DNA from: Klebsiella quasipneumoniae subsp. quasipneumoniae
GTDB taxonomy: Bacteria; Pseudomonadota; Gammaproteobacteria; Enterobacterales; Enterobacteriaceae
Direction of reading: 5' to 3'
Length of the DNA: 64,000 nucleotides
Assembly (NCBI RefSeq): GCF_020525925.1
Contig: NZ_CP084876.1
Location: 2,790,001 to 2,854,000, forward strand
The notes below the pieces were generated by a model. That model ran no database searches. It had not been told where the DNA came from and saw only the letters and a program-made list of their open reading frames with translations. Below are positions 47,369 through 59,896 of the stretch, in pieces. The position numbers and the translations under genes were made by a program. The first letter of the stretch is position 1. Every line of letters begins with the position of its first letter.

Positions 47369-48808
47369 TCAGGCCTGCAGATAGACCACCTGAGTCTGCA
47401 GGTACTCATTCAGGCCATGGCGGCCATCTGCGCCGCCGATCCCCGATTTACGCCAGCCGGCGTGGAATCCCTGCATCGCCTCAAAGTTCTCGCGGTTGAT
47501 ATAGGTTTCGCCGAATTTCAGCCCCTTAATCGCCTTCATCGCCACATTAAGATCGCGGGTGTAGATCGAAGAGGTCAGGCCATAATCGCTGTCATTGGCC
47601 ATCGCCAGCGCTTCATCGAGCGTCGAAAACGCCACCACCGGCAGCACCGGCCCGAAGGTTTCCTCATGGATAATATCCATCTCCTGACGCACATCCAGCA
47701 GCAGGGTCGGCGGATAAAAATAGCCTTTCCCCTCCTGCGGCTGACCGCCCAGCGCGACCCGCGCCCCCTGCGCCACCGCCTTTGCCACTTTGCGCGCCAC
47801 CTGATCCCGCGCGGCGGCGTTAATCAGCGGCCCCATGGCGATGTCATCGCGCGCCGCCGGGTCGCCAAACTGCACAGCCTTCATCGCCTCGCCGAGGCGG
47901 TTGACGAAGCGATCGTAAATCCCCTGCTGAACATAGACCCGCTCGACGCAGTTGCACACCTGCCCGGTATTGATCACCCGCGAGTCCACCACCGCCTTCA
48001 CCGCCAGCTCCAGATCCGCATCGTCCATGACGATGGCCGGCGCTTTGCCGCCGAGCTCGAGGCACACTTTGGTGATATTTTTCGCCGCGGCGGCCATGAT
48101 TTTCTCCCCCGCCGCTACGCTGCCGGTCATGCTGACCATCGCCACCTTCGGATTGCCGGCCAGCTCCTGGCCGACGGTTTCCCCACGGCCGAGCACCAGG
48201 TTAAAGACCCCTTTCGGCAGCCCAACCTGGTGGACGATCTCGGCGAAAGCGATGGCGTTGTTGGGCGTGAATTCGCTGGGCTTAATGACGATAGTGTTGC
48301 CGGTGATCAGCGCCGGCGCCAGCTTGCGGGCGATAAGAAAGAACGGGAAGTTCCACGGCAGGATCCCGGTGGTCACCCCCAGCGCGCGTTTGAAGACGAG
48401 GATATTCTCCCCGGGACGGTCGCTCTGCACGATCTCCCCTTCATACCGCCGCGCCCATTCGGCCATGTAGTCGAGATAGTCGGCGGTAAACGCAACCTCC
48501 ACCGCCGCCAGCTGCTGGATCTTGCCCCCTTCAGCGACGATCAGCCCGGCGATGTCGTCGGCACGCTGACGAATGCCGGCGGCAATTTTGCGCAGCCAGC
48601 CCGCGCGCTCAATGGCCGGCAGCGCCTCCCAGGCCGGCTGGGCGCGCTCTGCGGCGTCAATCGCCAGTCGCGCCTCTTCCGCGGTCCCGTCCGGGATCCG
48701 CGACAGCAGCGCTTCGGTCGCCGGGTTAAGCACGTCGATCCAGCCGTCGCCGCGACCGGTAACGAACTGGCCATCAATATACATTGGGTGTTGAACGGGT
48801 GCTGTCAT
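47369..48808 (-). CDS. aldA: Lactaldehyde/glycolaldehyde dehydrogenase AldA
   Basis: The 479-residue aldehyde dehydrogenase has catalytic E251 (ELGGKAP) and C285 (GQVCNC), plus PWNFPFF and the GSVAAGE nucleotide loop. It is nearly colinear with E. coli AldA. I start it at MTAPVQHPMYIDGQF (ATG 48808), with AGGAG five bases upstream; the longer frame covers the promoter. AldA oxidises L-lactaldehyde and glycolaldehyde from fucose, rhamnose and glyoxal breakdown. Confidence 0.96.
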   Translation of the reverse strand: MTAPVQHPMYIDGQFVTGRGDGWIDVLNPATEALLSRIPDGTAEEARLAIDAAERAQPAWEALPAIERAGWLRKIAAGIRQRADDIAGLIVAEGGKIQQLAAVEVAFTADYLDYMAEWARRYEGEIVQSDRPGENILVFKRALGVTTGILPWNFPFFLIARKLAPALITGNTIVIKPSEFTPNNAIAFAEIVHQVGLPKGVFNLVLGRGETVGQELAGNPKVAMVSMTGSVAAGEKIMAAAAKNITKVCLELGGKAPAIVMDDADLELAVKAVVDSRVINTGQVCNCVERVYVQQGIYDRFVNRLGEAMKAVQFGDPAARDDIAMGPLINAAARDQVARKVAKAVAQGARVALGGQPQEGKGYFYPPTLLLDVRQEMDIIHEETFGPVLPVVAFSTLDEALAMANDSDYGLTSSIYTRDLNVAMKAIKGLKFGETYINRENFEAMQGFHAGWRKSGIGGADGRHGLNEYLQTQVVYLQA

Positions 48809-48902
48809 GGCTGCTCCTGTGGTGCATTTGTATTTAACAAGTGATTTTTTTGTTAAATATCGGGCGGATAAGCCGTGGCTTCGCAGCACGTTGGCGCATT
48901 TC

Positions 48903-48918
48903 TGTGAGCTGATTCATA
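48903..48918. promoter_or_regulatory. CRP-like half-site upstream of aldA
   Basis: TGTGAGCTGATTCATA has a perfect left arm and a three-of-five right arm compared with TGTGA-N6-TCACA. aldA is CRP-dependent in E. coli, and the site is about 95 bases before the start codon. The poor right arm keeps confidence low. Confidence 0.35.
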
Positions 48919-48965
48919 AAACCGGGCCAAAAATGCCCGGTTGAGGTTACATTTCAATAACACAA

Positions 48966-49001
48966 ATTGCCCGTTTGCGATAAATCTGCCGCAAACGGGC
49001 A
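48966..49001 (-). terminator. Intrinsic terminator after ydcF
   Basis: GCCCGTTTGCG (48969-48979) and CGCAAACGGGC (48990-49000) form an 11-bp perfect stem five bases past the ydcF stop. Leftward it is followed by AATTTG. A second, smaller hairpin (AACCGGGC/GCCCGGTT, 48920-48942) lies further on. Confidence 0.75.
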
Positions 49002-49005
49002 TATT

Positions 49006-49806
49006 TCAGCCGAGGAGTCGGGCCTGCAGCGCCCCGGCAAGCCGGTCATCCTCCCGCAGCTGTCGCCAGGCGTCGAGGATCGCCGGCGGGAAGGTCACGT
49101 GGCTGATAAAGTCTTTCCCCCGCGGACCGTACCCTTCAGGGGAATCCTGCAGGCGCGGCAGCTCGCCCAGCAGCAGCGCGAGGTAGCGGGTCACCGGCCA
49201 CAGCCCCGCCCCGCCGCCCGCGAACCCCAGCTGGCCGTCGGTCTGCTCCAGCACCGGCGAGCAGCCGGGAAAGCTCAGCCACTGCGGCGGCGTCGTCGCC
49301 CCCTGCCAGACGCGGGCGAAGGTGGCCATCGTCCGCCGCTGCATGGTGGGGTCCTGAATGACGATCCCGCGACGATGGGGGATCCCCCGGCTCTCCAGCA
49401 TTGTGCGGGTAAAGCGCGCGTTTTCCCCGCAGTTGGTCGACCGATCCTCCACCACCAGCCGCGGGCGAGGAATGTGCCAGAAGTCATGCGCAATATCCGC
49501 CAGAATATGCGCTTCCGGGCGGCCCTCCACCGCGAGCGAACGGTAGCGGGGATCCTCGCGCACCGCCTCATACAGAAAACCGGTGGAGTGTCCTATGCCG
49601 CCGCTGATCAGCAGCGGAACCTCCTGCTCCTTCGCCAGCCGGCAGGCGGCGTCGATGGTGGGGATCACGGCATTGCCAGCCAGCACCACCACATCCACTG
49701 CCGGCGGCGCGGTCAGCGTCGCCAGATCGTTCTGCGCCAGCCAGCCGCCAGTCAGGTTAGCCGCCGCCAGCGTCGTCGCCGACAGCGGGGGAAATTGTTC
49801 TGCCAT
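49006..49806 (-). CDS. ydcF: DUF218-family protein YdcF
   Basis: The 266-residue protein has the length of E. coli YdcF and the DUF218 features LAGNAVIPTIDAACRLA, LLISGGIGHST and EDRSTNCGENARF. E. coli YdcF binds S-adenosylmethionine; its role is unknown. I start it at MAEQFPPLS (ATG 49806), with AGGAG seven bases upstream. It is next to aldA as in E. coli. Confidence 0.93.
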   Translation of the reverse strand: MAEQFPPLSATTLAAANLTGGWLAQNDLATLTAPPAVDVVVLAGNAVIPTIDAACRLAKEQEVPLLISGGIGHSTGFLYEAVREDPRYRSLAVEGRPEAHILADIAHDFWHIPRPRLVVEDRSTNCGENARFTRTMLESRGIPHRRGIVIQDPTMQRRTMATFARVWQGATTPPQWLSFPGCSPVLEQTDGQLGFAGGGAGLWPVTRYLALLLGELPRLQDSPEGYGPRGKDFISHVTFPPAILDAWRQLREDDRLAGALQARLLG

Positions 49807-50187
49807 TCTGATCTCCTTAATCACCTCTCAACCGCGCAGAGAGGATAGTCCGGCCATCATAAACGCCGCCTGCCGGGGCGCAAAGCGACGTCGATTTGTA
49901 ACCATTTTGAAATAACAAGAAACATCTAAAAACACGCGGGTTGCACCTGAATAACTGACCATGAAAATAACAAAAAACAGCAAAAACAGGTGGAAAATAA
50001 AAATTTACCTCGCGGTTACACCAGACAAAAGCGCGTTTTCTCGCCCGCGTTGCCGAGGGATAACTTGCCAATTGTAACCATCAACTCTAAGTTTCTTAAC
50101 AATTACACAACCTTTTTCACATCAGGTTGCACCCTGCACGCACAGAGTGACACCTGACCTTTTACCGTGGCGGGAGAACGTTTCGTA

Positions 50188-51513
50188 ATGAGCAATCCAG
50201 AAAGCAACACTGCATCCATTCTGCAGAAAAACAAGAAGGTCCTGATCGCGAGCCTGACCGGCAGCGCCATCGAATGGTTTGATTATTTTCTCTATGGCAC
50301 CGCCGCCGCGCTGGTGTTTAACAAAATCTTCTTTCCGATGGTCGACCCGGTCATCGGCCTGATCCTCTCCTGGCTCTCCTTTTCGCTCACCTTTTTTATC
50401 CGCCCCATCGGCGGGGTCATTTTCGCCCACATCGGCGATCGCATCGGTCGCAAGAAGACGCTGGTGCTGACCCTGTCGCTGATGGGCAGCGCCACGGTGG
50501 CCATTGGCCTGCTGCCCACCTACGAAATGGTGGGCCTGTGGGCGCCCGCCCTGCTGATTACCCTGCGCATTATTCAGGGCATGGGTATCGGCGGCGAATG
50601 GGGCGGCGCGCTGCTGCTGGCCTACGAATACGCCCCGGAAAAGCGGAAAGGCTTTTTCGGCAGTATTCCTCAGGCCGGCGTGACCATCGGCATGCTGATG
50701 GCGACCTTTATCGTCTCGCTGATGACCCTGTTCGATGAGGCGCAGTTTCTTGCCTGGGGCTGGCGCATTCCGTTCCTGCTCAGCTCCGTCCTCGTTTTCC
50801 TCGGCCTGTGGATCCGCAAAGATATCGACGAAACGCCCGCCTTTAAGCAGGTGAAACAGTCTGGCCAGGTGGCGAAGGCTCCGCTGCGCGTGACGCTCAA
50901 ACACCACTGGCGGGAGGTGCTGATCGCCGCGGGTCTGAAAGTGGTGGAGACCGCCCCCTTCTATATCTTCTCTACCTTTGTGGTCAGCTACGCCACTACC
51001 ACCCTGAGCTATCAGAAGTCGCAGGCGCTGGAATCCGTCACCCTGGGCGCGCTGGTGGCCACCGTGATGATCCCGCTGATGGGGCTGCTGTCCGACAAGG
51101 TGGGCCGGCAAAAGATGTACACCCTGAGCGTGGTGCTGCTGGGGCTGTTTATCGTTCCGTGGTTCCTGCTGCTCGACACCGGCACCAGCTGGGGCATTAT
51201 GCTGGCGACGATCGTTGCCTTCGGCATCCTGTGGGCGCCGGTGACCGCGGTGCTGGGTACCCTGTGCTCAGAGATTTTCAGCGCCAATGTGCGCTACACC
51301 GGGATCACCCTGGGTTACCAGCTGGGCGCCGCGTTGGCCGGGGGCACCGCGCCGCTTATCGCCACCGGTCTGCTGGCGAAATACGATGGTGACTGGCGAC
51401 CGGTGGCCATCTACCTGGGCGTTACGGTGGCGATTTCGCTGCTGGCGATATTCTGCGCCAGCCGGATGAAATCCGTCCCAGGCGCGGCGCGCCCCCGGGC
51501 GGAAAGCGCCTAA
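50188..51513 (+). CDS. MHS-family (metabolite:H+ symporter) MFS transporter
   Basis: The 441-residue transporter has 12 hydrophobic segments, the family start SLTGSAIEWFDYFLYGTAAAL, GDRIGRKK between segments 2 and 3 and LRIIQGMGIGGEWGG after that. The group includes ShiA, ProP, KgtP and YhjE. Substrates are organic acids or osmolytes; nothing nearby decides which. I take the ATG at 50188, with GGGAG eleven bases upstream; an in-frame GTG at 50167 is possible. Confidence 0.85.
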   Translation: MSNPESNTASILQKNKKVLIASLTGSAIEWFDYFLYGTAAALVFNKIFFPMVDPVIGLILSWLSFSLTFFIRPIGGVIFAHIGDRIGRKKTLVLTLSLMGSATVAIGLLPTYEMVGLWAPALLITLRIIQGMGIGGEWGGALLLAYEYAPEKRKGFFGSIPQAGVTIGMLMATFIVSLMTLFDEAQFLAWGWRIPFLLSSVLVFLGLWIRKDIDETPAFKQVKQSGQVAKAPLRVTLKHHWREVLIAAGLKVVETAPFYIFSTFVVSYATTTLSYQKSQALESVTLGALVATVMIPLMGLLSDKVGRQKMYTLSVVLLGLFIVPWFLLLDTGTSWGIMLATIVAFGILWAPVTAVLGTLCSEIFSANVRYTGITLGYQLGAALAGGTAPLIATGLLAKYDGDWRPVAIYLGVTVAISLLAIFCASRMKSVPGAARPRAESA

Positions 51514-51535
51514 CCGCAGCCGGTCCGGGTCGACC

Positions 51536-51803
51536 ATCCTGCCCGGCGGCGCTGCGCTTGCGCGGGCCTACAGGGAGATCGCGCCACGTGGGAAACCGCT
51601 CATCCCAGGCTCAGTAAGACAGTAGGCCCGGTAAGGCGCCAGCCGCCACCGGGCAGTAAAGCTGCTGCGAAGCCGACTATCCCGCCCGGCGGCGCTGCGC
51701 TTGCGCGGGCCTACAGGGGGGATCACGCCGCGGGGGAAACCGCTCATCCCAGGCTCAGTAAGACAGTAGGCCCGGTAAGGCGCCAGCCGCCACCGGGCAG
51801 ACA
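51536..51803. repeat. Tandem REP/BIME array, two copies of a ~144-bp unit
   Basis: The pair GCCCGGCGGCGCTGCGCTTG (51541) and TAGGCCCGGTAAGGCG (51623) recurs 143-144 bases later (51684 and 51767) with almost identical spacer DNA, including GGGAAACCGCTCATCCCAGG-like and AGGCTCAGTAAGACAG segments. This is a recent tandem duplication of a two-REP unit between convergent genes. Confidence 0.88.
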
Positions 51804-51856
51804 AACGAGAACAACGGCTAAGACGAGTTGTAGCCGGCCGCCAGGGCCGGCGGGTG

Positions 51857-53287
51857 TCAGGCGCTCTGATTGTCCAGCTGAAGCTGCCCCTCGCGCCGCT
51901 GCTTCAGCTTCCAGAAGGCCCACAGCGCGATAAACCACAGCGGAGAAGCCAGCAGCGCCAGCAGCGTGTCCGGGTCAAAGATCATGATGAAGATGGCGAA
52001 CGCGAAGAACAGCAGGCTCACCCAGCTCATCGCCACGCCAAAGGGCATCTTAAAGATCGAACCGGCGTGCAGGTCCGGACGCTGACGGCGATAAACCAGA
52101 TAGGCCACGAGGGTCATCCCCCAGCTGAACACCACCATAATCGCCGCCAAGGTCGAGACGATGGTAAACAGGGTCATCACATTCGGCACCAGGAACAGCA
52201 GCAGCGTACCGATCAGCATACAGAAGCAGGAAAACAGCAGGCTGCGCACCGGGATGCGGGTGCTGCGCGACAGAATACGGAACTGCCAATGCGCATGCTT
52301 CTCCACCGACAGGCCGTACAGCATGCGGGTGCTGGAGAAGACCCCGCTGTTGGCCGAGGACATCGCCGAGGTCAGCGCCACGAAGTTAATCACCGCCGCC
52401 GCCGCGGGCAGCCCGGCTTTGGCAAACAGGGTCACGAAGGGGCTGGTCTCCGCCGACACTCCCGGCCAGGAGGCGACAGCGATGATCACCACCATCGACA
52501 GCAGATAGAAGATGATAATCCGCAGCGGCAGGGCATTGATCGCCTTGGGCAAAATGCGCTGTGGATCGCGGGTCTCCGCCGTCATCGTCCCCAGCAGTTC
52601 GATGCCGGTAAAGGAGAAGATCGCTATCTGGAAGCCGGCGAAAAAGCCGGTGATACCGTGAGGCATAAAGGCCGTCGGGTCGGTGAGATGGCTCAGAGAA
52701 GCCGTCACGCCGTCCGGAGAGGTCCAGCCGGTGGCAATCATCCAGCCGCCGGTGGCAATCAGGGCGATAATGGTGATCACCTTGATCAGGGCGAACCAGA
52801 ACTCCGCCTCGCCAAACATTTTCACCGACAGCAGGTTGAGCAGAAACAGGATAGCCAGCATGCTGAGGGCCGGCATCCACGCCGACAGCTCGGGGAACCA
52901 GTACTGCATATAGCTCCCGCACACCACCACGTCGGCGATACAGGTCACCACCCAGCTCAGCCAGTAGGTCCAGCCGAGATAAAAGCTGGCCTGCGGTCCG
53001 AGATACTCGCCGACAAAGTCGGCAAACGAGCGGTAGTCATGGCGGGTGAGCAGCAGCTCCCCCATCGCCCGCATCACCATATAGGTAAAGAACCCGACCA
53101 GCACATAGATAACCAGAATCGAGGTGCCGGCGACGGCGATGTTGCGCCCAGCCCCCATAAACAGCCCGGTGCCGATGGCGCCGCCGAGGGCGATCATCTG
53201 GATATGGCGGGCGCCAAGCCCGCGCTTAAGCTGTGACGCGCCTTCACCTCCGGCGGCAGATGGCGCCTGATGTTGATGTTCAGTCAT
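51857..53287 (-). CDS. Amino-acid permease (AAT family) at the end of the ast operon
   Basis: The 476-residue permease has 12 hydrophobic segments and the AAT-family start RHIQMIALGGAIGTGLFMGAG, then SFTGIELLGTMTAETRDP. The relatives include CycA, AnsP and LysP-type permeases. It starts nine bases after astE on the same strand, so it is probably the sixth gene of the ast operon and may import an amino acid degraded by or related to the pathway. E. coli ast lacks this gene. The substrate is not clear. Confidence 0.85.
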   Translation of the reverse strand: MTEHQHQAPSAAGGEGASQLKRGLGARHIQMIALGGAIGTGLFMGAGRNIAVAGTSILVIYVLVGFFTYMVMRAMGELLLTRHDYRSFADFVGEYLGPQASFYLGWTYWLSWVVTCIADVVVCGSYMQYWFPELSAWMPALSMLAILFLLNLLSVKMFGEAEFWFALIKVITIIALIATGGWMIATGWTSPDGVTASLSHLTDPTAFMPHGITGFFAGFQIAIFSFTGIELLGTMTAETRDPQRILPKAINALPLRIIIFYLLSMVVIIAVASWPGVSAETSPFVTLFAKAGLPAAAAVINFVALTSAMSSANSGVFSSTRMLYGLSVEKHAHWQFRILSRSTRIPVRSLLFSCFCMLIGTLLLFLVPNVMTLFTIVSTLAAIMVVFSWGMTLVAYLVYRRQRPDLHAGSIFKMPFGVAMSWVSLLFFAFAIFIMIFDPDTLLALLASPLWFIALWAFWKLKQRREGQLQLDNQSA

Positions 53288-53296
53288 GGTGTTTCC

Positions 53297-54292
53297 TCAG
53301 GCTGGTTGCGGGAGGCGAAGCGCCGCGGCGCGGAGCAGCAGCCCGGCGCGCTGGCCGGTGGCGACCCCGGCATTGGGAAAGAGGATATAGGGGGCCCGGG
53401 CCTGCACCACCCACCGTTTCTCTGCCTGGCGGGCGATCTCATACCCTGCCGGGAGCGCGGTGAAGTTCTCGACGTTGGCCGCCAGATTGAGCGTAAATTC
53501 CCCTTCGCGCTTGATGATGCTCTCCTCGACCAGGAAGTAATCCACCGGCGCTTTGTCGCGCGGGGGCAGCGGCGCGTCAGAAATCCAGGCCCGGATCGCC
53601 GCGTCGGCGGCGGCGAACAGGCTGAGATCGTTGGCGCCGAACGGCATCACTTTTCCCAGCTCAAGGGTGGCGCTTTGCGCGGCGAACTTTTCGCAGGTGA
53701 AATGAGTGAAGGTGCCGCCCGCTTCGGTATGGCGCACGATGGCGTCCATCCCGCTGGCCTGCAGCAGCTGGTAGAAGCCGGGCGAAAAATCCTCCGCGTG
53801 AGCCGGGAGCAGCGCAAACTGGCGATACAGCGACCCGCGAATGGCGGTATGCATATCGAGATGACTGCGGCTGACCGGCCCCGCCGCGTCGGCGGCGCGA
53901 TAGAAGGCCTGCACCGCCTGCTCGAGGGCAAAAGCCCGCCGCGACTCATTGCCCGGGGAGACCGCCAGATGGCGGCCGCCGAACAGGCGATTGAGGTCGT
54001 TGTGCAGATAGCGACGCGCGGCGCGGATCGCCGGCAGGTTACCAAAGACGATCAGCAGCGCCTGGGTGAGCGGCTGCCGCCCCTGGCTCAGATCGTGGGT
54101 CAGCTGCAGCAGCAGCTCGGTCGGCGCGGTCTCATTGCCATGAACGCCAGCGGAGAGGATCGTCGCCTGACGCCACGGCGTGGACGGCAGCAGCTGCAGG
54201 ATGCCCTCGCCCAGCCAGCGGGCCTCGATGTCCGCCGGAAAGGTCCACTCCTGCAGGCGGCAGTGCAGTAAATCGTTAACCAGATGCTCCAT
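53297..54292 (-). CDS. astE: Succinylglutamate desuccinylase
   Basis: The 331-residue zinc enzyme of the M14/AspA family carries HGNE (51-54) and a second zinc histidine in RSHLDMHTAIRG. It splits N-succinylglutamate into glutamate and succinate, the last step of arginine succinyltransferase catabolism. I start it at MEHLVNDLLH (ATG 54292), with AAGGAG six bases upstream, close to the astB stop. The longer in-frame start overlaps astB. Confidence 0.94.
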   Translation of the reverse strand: MEHLVNDLLHCRLQEWTFPADIEARWLGEGILQLLPSTPWRQATILSAGVHGNETAPTELLLQLTHDLSQGRQPLTQALLIVFGNLPAIRAARRYLHNDLNRLFGGRHLAVSPGNESRRAFALEQAVQAFYRAADAAGPVSRSHLDMHTAIRGSLYRQFALLPAHAEDFSPGFYQLLQASGMDAIVRHTEAGGTFTHFTCEKFAAQSATLELGKVMPFGANDLSLFAAADAAIRAWISDAPLPPRDKAPVDYFLVEESIIKREGEFTLNLAANVENFTALPAGYEIARQAEKRWVVQARAPYILFPNAGVATGQRAGLLLRAAALRLPQPA

Positions 54293-54302
54293 CTGCCGCT
54301 CC

Positions 54303-55643
54303 TTAACGCTGAAAATCATAGACAGGGCCCAGTCGCAGGATCTGCGTCAGCTCATCCAGCGCCTGATAAACCTCGCGCAGCAGCTGCGGGTCCGCCAGAT
54401 CGCGGGCGTGCAGCCGGTCACGGTAGTGTTTTTCCACCCACGCCGTCAGCTGCTGGTAACGCTCGTCGTTCATCAGACTGTGGGCGTTGACCGCGTCGCG
54501 CTCCGCCTCGTTGAGCACCACCCGCAGCCGCAGGCAGGCCGGGCCGCCGCCGTTGCGCATGCTTTCTCGCAGGTCAAAAACCGCCACTTCATCGATCGGC
54601 GAGGCGCTGTCGGCCGCCAGATCGCCCAGGTAGCGCCAGACGTTTTCCCGCTGCCGGCACTCCTCTGGCACCACGATCAGCATCTTGCCGTCGGGTTTGC
54701 TCAGCAGTTGGCTGTTGAACAGATATGAGGCCACGGCGTCATCGAGCGACACCCGCTCGTCCGGCACTTCCACGCTGGTAAACGGGATATCGAGACGGTC
54801 GCTTTTTGCCCGCAGCGTCGCCAATACTGTCGACTGATCGACAAACGCCTGCTGATGGTGGAACAGCACATGGCGATTGCTGACCGCGATAACGTCGTTA
54901 TGAAACACGCCGCGATCGATAGCCTGCGGCGCCTGCTGGGCAAACACCGTATAGCGCGGATCCAGCTGGTGCAGACGGGCTACCGCTTCGCTGGCCTCCA
55001 GGGTCTGCCGCGCCGGATACTTCACCGGGGCGATGCCGCCGCTGGCGCGTCGACCGTAGACAAACAGCTGCACGCCCTGACGATCGTACTCCCGGCAGAA
55101 GCGGTTATGGTTGGCTGCCCCTTCGTCGCCGAGGTCGCCATGCTGCGGCAGCGCCGCGTGGTGGGCGAAGAAGCGCGGATCGGCGAAGGTGGCGCGCAGG
55201 ATCGCCGAGGTGGTGGGCGCCTCCTGCATGCGGTGCAGCTTATTGTTCAGGTTGGCGACAGTGAAATGGACTTTGCCATCGGCGCTGTCCGCCGACGGCG
55301 AAACGGTCGCCGCGTTGGCGGTCCACATCGACGAAGCGGAGCTGAAGGCGGAGAGCAGCTGCGGCGCCGCCTGGGCCGCCTGGCGGATGACCTGCTCATC
55401 GCTGCCCTCGAATCCCAGGTCGCGCAGCAGGCGCAGGTTCGGCCGCGGCTGCGGCGGCAGGATCCCCTGCACGAATCCGCGATCGGCCAGGGCTTTCATT
55501 TTATACAGCCCCTGCAGCGCGGCCTTTTTCGGGTTAGAGAGACCATCGCGGTTATTTTGCGAGGCTTCATTGCCGACGGAGAGTCCGGCGTAGTGGTGCG
55601 TCGGGCCGACCAGGCCATCAAAGTTAGCTTCAAAACCAGACAT
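54303..55643 (-). CDS. astB: N-succinylarginine dihydrolase
   Basis: The 446-residue amidinotransferase-fold enzyme removes two ammonia and CO2 from succinylarginine. N-terminal [16 protein letters not shown] is highly conserved, and the catalytic cysteine is in [17 protein letters not shown] precedes the start. It is third in order after astA and astD in the reaction-independent operon order CADBE. Confidence 0.96.
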   Translation of the reverse strand: MSGFEANFDGLVGPTHHYAGLSVGNEASQNNRDGLSNPKKAALQGLYKMKALADRGFVQGILPPQPRPNLRLLRDLGFEGSDEQVIRQAAQAAPQLLSAFSSASSMWTANAATVSPSADSADGKVHFTVANLNNKLHRMQEAPTTSAILRATFADPRFFAHHAALPQHGDLGDEGAANHNRFCREYDRQGVQLFVYGRRASGGIAPVKYPARQTLEASEAVARLHQLDPRYTVFAQQAPQAIDRGVFHNDVIAVSNRHVLFHHQQAFVDQSTVLATLRAKSDRLDIPFTSVEVPDERVSLDDAVASYLFNSQLLSKPDGKMLIVVPEECRQRENVWRYLGDLAADSASPIDEVAVFDLRESMRNGGGPACLRLRVVLNEAERDAVNAHSLMNDERYQQLTAWVEKHYRDRLHARDLADPQLLREVYQALDELTQILRLGPVYDFQR

Positions 55644-55664
55644 ATGTCCTCACAGGCTCCGTTA

Positions 55665-58147
<2,483 letters not shown>

Positions 58148-58162
58148 AGGCCGTCCTCCCGG

Positions 58163-59368
58163 TTAGCGGGTTAAGCGGGCAACGGCGCGATCAAGGCGCA
58201 CGAAGGCTTGCGCAATATCCGCCAGCGGGATATTGAGCGCCGGCGCGAAGCGCAGCACGTCCGGACCGGCAATCAGGGCGATCACCCCCTCTTCCGCCGC
58301 CAGGTTGGTCAGGGTTTTGGCCTTCCCGCGCAGCGGTCCGGCCAGCTCGGCGCCGATCAGCAGACCGGCGCCGCGCACGGCGCTGAACGCATCGTAGCGG
58401 GCAGAGAGGGCATTCAGCTGGTCGACGATCAGCGCATGGCGCTCGCCGACCCCCGCCAGCAGCGGCGCATCCAGATGGGCCAGCACGGCGTTGGCGACGG
58501 TCGCCGCCAGCGGGTTACCGCCGAAGGTGGTGCCATGGGTGCCTGGCTGGAAGACCTGCGCCCAGGCCTCTTTCGCCAGCATCGCGCCGATCGGGAAGCC
58601 GCCCCCCAGCCCTTTGGCGCTGGTGAGGATGTCCGGGACGACGTTGTAATGCTGGTAGGCGTAGAGATGGCCGGTACGCCCGGCGCCGGTCTGCACCTCA
58701 TCGAATATCAGGGTGGCGTGATGGCGATCGCAGAGGGCGCGCAGCGCCTGGAGGAACGCCGGGTCCGCCGGGATCACCCCGCCTTCGCCGATAATCGGCT
58801 CGACGATCACCGCGCAGGTACGTGAGGAGATCGCCGCGGTGACCGCCTCGATATCGTTATAGGGCAGATGGGTAATGCCCTGCGGCAGCGGCGCATAATC
58901 GCTGGAATATTTCGGCTGGCCGCCGACGGAGACGGTGAACAGCGTGCGGCCATGGAAGGCGTGGTTGAAGGCGATGATTTCGCTTTTTTCACCGCCGAAC
59001 TTATCGTGGGCATATTTCCGCGCCAGCTTAAGGGCCGCCTCGTTCGCTTCAGCGCCGGAGTTGCAGAAGAACACCTTGTCGGCAAAGGTGGACTGCACCA
59101 GGGTTTTCGCCAGCTGCAGCACCGGTTCGTTGGTATAGCCATTGCCGATATGCCACAGTTTCGCCAGCTGCCCCTGCAGGGCCTCAGCCAGCGCCGGGTG
59201 GGCATGGCCGAGGGCGTTCACTGCGATGCCGCCGGCCATATCGATATACTCTTTCCCCTGCTGGTCCCAGACGCGGGAGCCCGCCGCCCTCACCGGAATA
59301 AACGGCGCGGGGGCAAAACAGGGAACCAGGTAAGCGTCAAAATCTTCGCGAGTCATACTGCCTGACAT
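58163..59368 (-). CDS. astC: Succinylornithine transaminase
   Basis: The 401-residue class III aminotransferase has the PLP lysine in [13 protein letters not shown], with [17 protein letters not shown] and [13 protein letters not shown]. It makes succinylglutamate semialdehyde and can also act on acetylornithine. Two adjacent ATGs (59371, 59368) follow GGAG; I favour the second, with seven-base spacing. It is the first gene of the ast operon, facing the glutamate dehydrogenase across an AT-rich control region. Confidence 0.95.
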   Translation of the reverse strand: MSGSMTREDFDAYLVPCFAPAPFIPVRAAGSRVWDQQGKEYIDMAGGIAVNALGHAHPALAEALQGQLAKLWHIGNGYTNEPVLQLAKTLVQSTFADKVFFCNSGAEANEAALKLARKYAHDKFGGEKSEIIAFNHAFHGRTLFTVSVGGQPKYSSDYAPLPQGITHLPYNDIEAVTAAISSRTCAVIVEPIIGEGGVIPADPAFLQALRALCDRHHATLIFDEVQTGAGRTGHLYAYQHYNVVPDILTSAKGLGGGFPIGAMLAKEAWAQVFQPGTHGTTFGGNPLAATVANAVLAHLDAPLLAGVGERHALIVDQLNALSARYDAFSAVRGAGLLIGAELAGPLRGKAKTLTNLAAEEGVIALIAGPDVLRFAPALNIPLADIAQAFVRLDRAVARLTR

Positions 59369-59371
59369 CAT

Positions 59372-59896
59372 TCATCTCCGGAACGTAAGACGACGGAAAA
59401 CGCTCCCGCCGCGTTGGACAATCGACATTAACCCTGACCCTCGGCTTATTTTGGGCACGAGCGCGCCCGCTGCGATGGTAAAAATATTCACCACAGAAAA
59501 CTTAAGCCCTATTCTTTTTACGGGTATTTGTTAATTCATGGTTAACGCCATGTTGTTGTGTGGGCTAATGCTGGCCTGTGAACAATAAGATTGTCAATAT
59601 GGGGAAACGCAATTTATTCACTTTTTGAAGATCATCAAGATAATGAAAAACATAGAAAAAATATTTTCTTATGCACTTAAGTGAATAAAAAGTGAATTAA
59701 AATGCACAGCTTGCGGGTGGTTCTCGTGCGTAGTTATTCACTTAAAAAATAAAATTTCTAACAAAAATTTAAAAATCGGAATTGCCGTCAAATACCGCTT
59801 TATAAAATTGGTGATACCATTCATTGCACAGAGTTTACTGCTGTAGCTATTCCACGGTTTTACACGACATAAATAACACTGAGAAACAGGACTCTT
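59372..59896. promoter_or_regulatory. AT-rich divergent control region astC / glutamate dehydrogenase
   Basis: This 525-base gap holds no gene. It is much more AT-rich than the flanks. The octamer GTGAATAA (or its complement TTATTCAC) occurs at 59614-59621, 59681-59688 and 59734-59741, with one near copy at 59692-59699. I find no TGGCAC-N5-TTGC sigma-54 promoter on the astC strand, although E. coli astC has one. Confidence 0.6.
59614..59745. promoter_or_regulatory. Cluster of four GTGAATAA operator-like repeats
   Basis: The motif TTAAGTGAATAA (59677-59688) recurs as a perfect inverted copy TTATTCACTTAA (59734-59745). The pair AAAAAGTGAATAA (complement of 59614-59626) and AAAAAGTGAATTA (59687-59699) is a second set. 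Two copies are spaced 11 bases apart, one helix turn. TGAAT is the ArgR half-site, and ArgR controls ast genes in related bacteria, so ArgR is the leading candidate, though the half-sites are not in the usual inward palindrome. Confidence 0.5.

Noticed and set aside
51854..53236. 460-codon frame opposite the amino-acid permease, and similar frames opposite pntB, fumA, fumB, aldA and glutamate dehydrogenase
   Set aside because: All are antisense to strongly supported genes and show the same His/Arg/Gln bias of GC-rich shadow frames.
59372..59896. Sigma-54 promoter for astC as in E. coli
   Set aside because: I looked on the leftward strand for GG-N10-GC with a TGGCAC-like -24 element and found none that fits.
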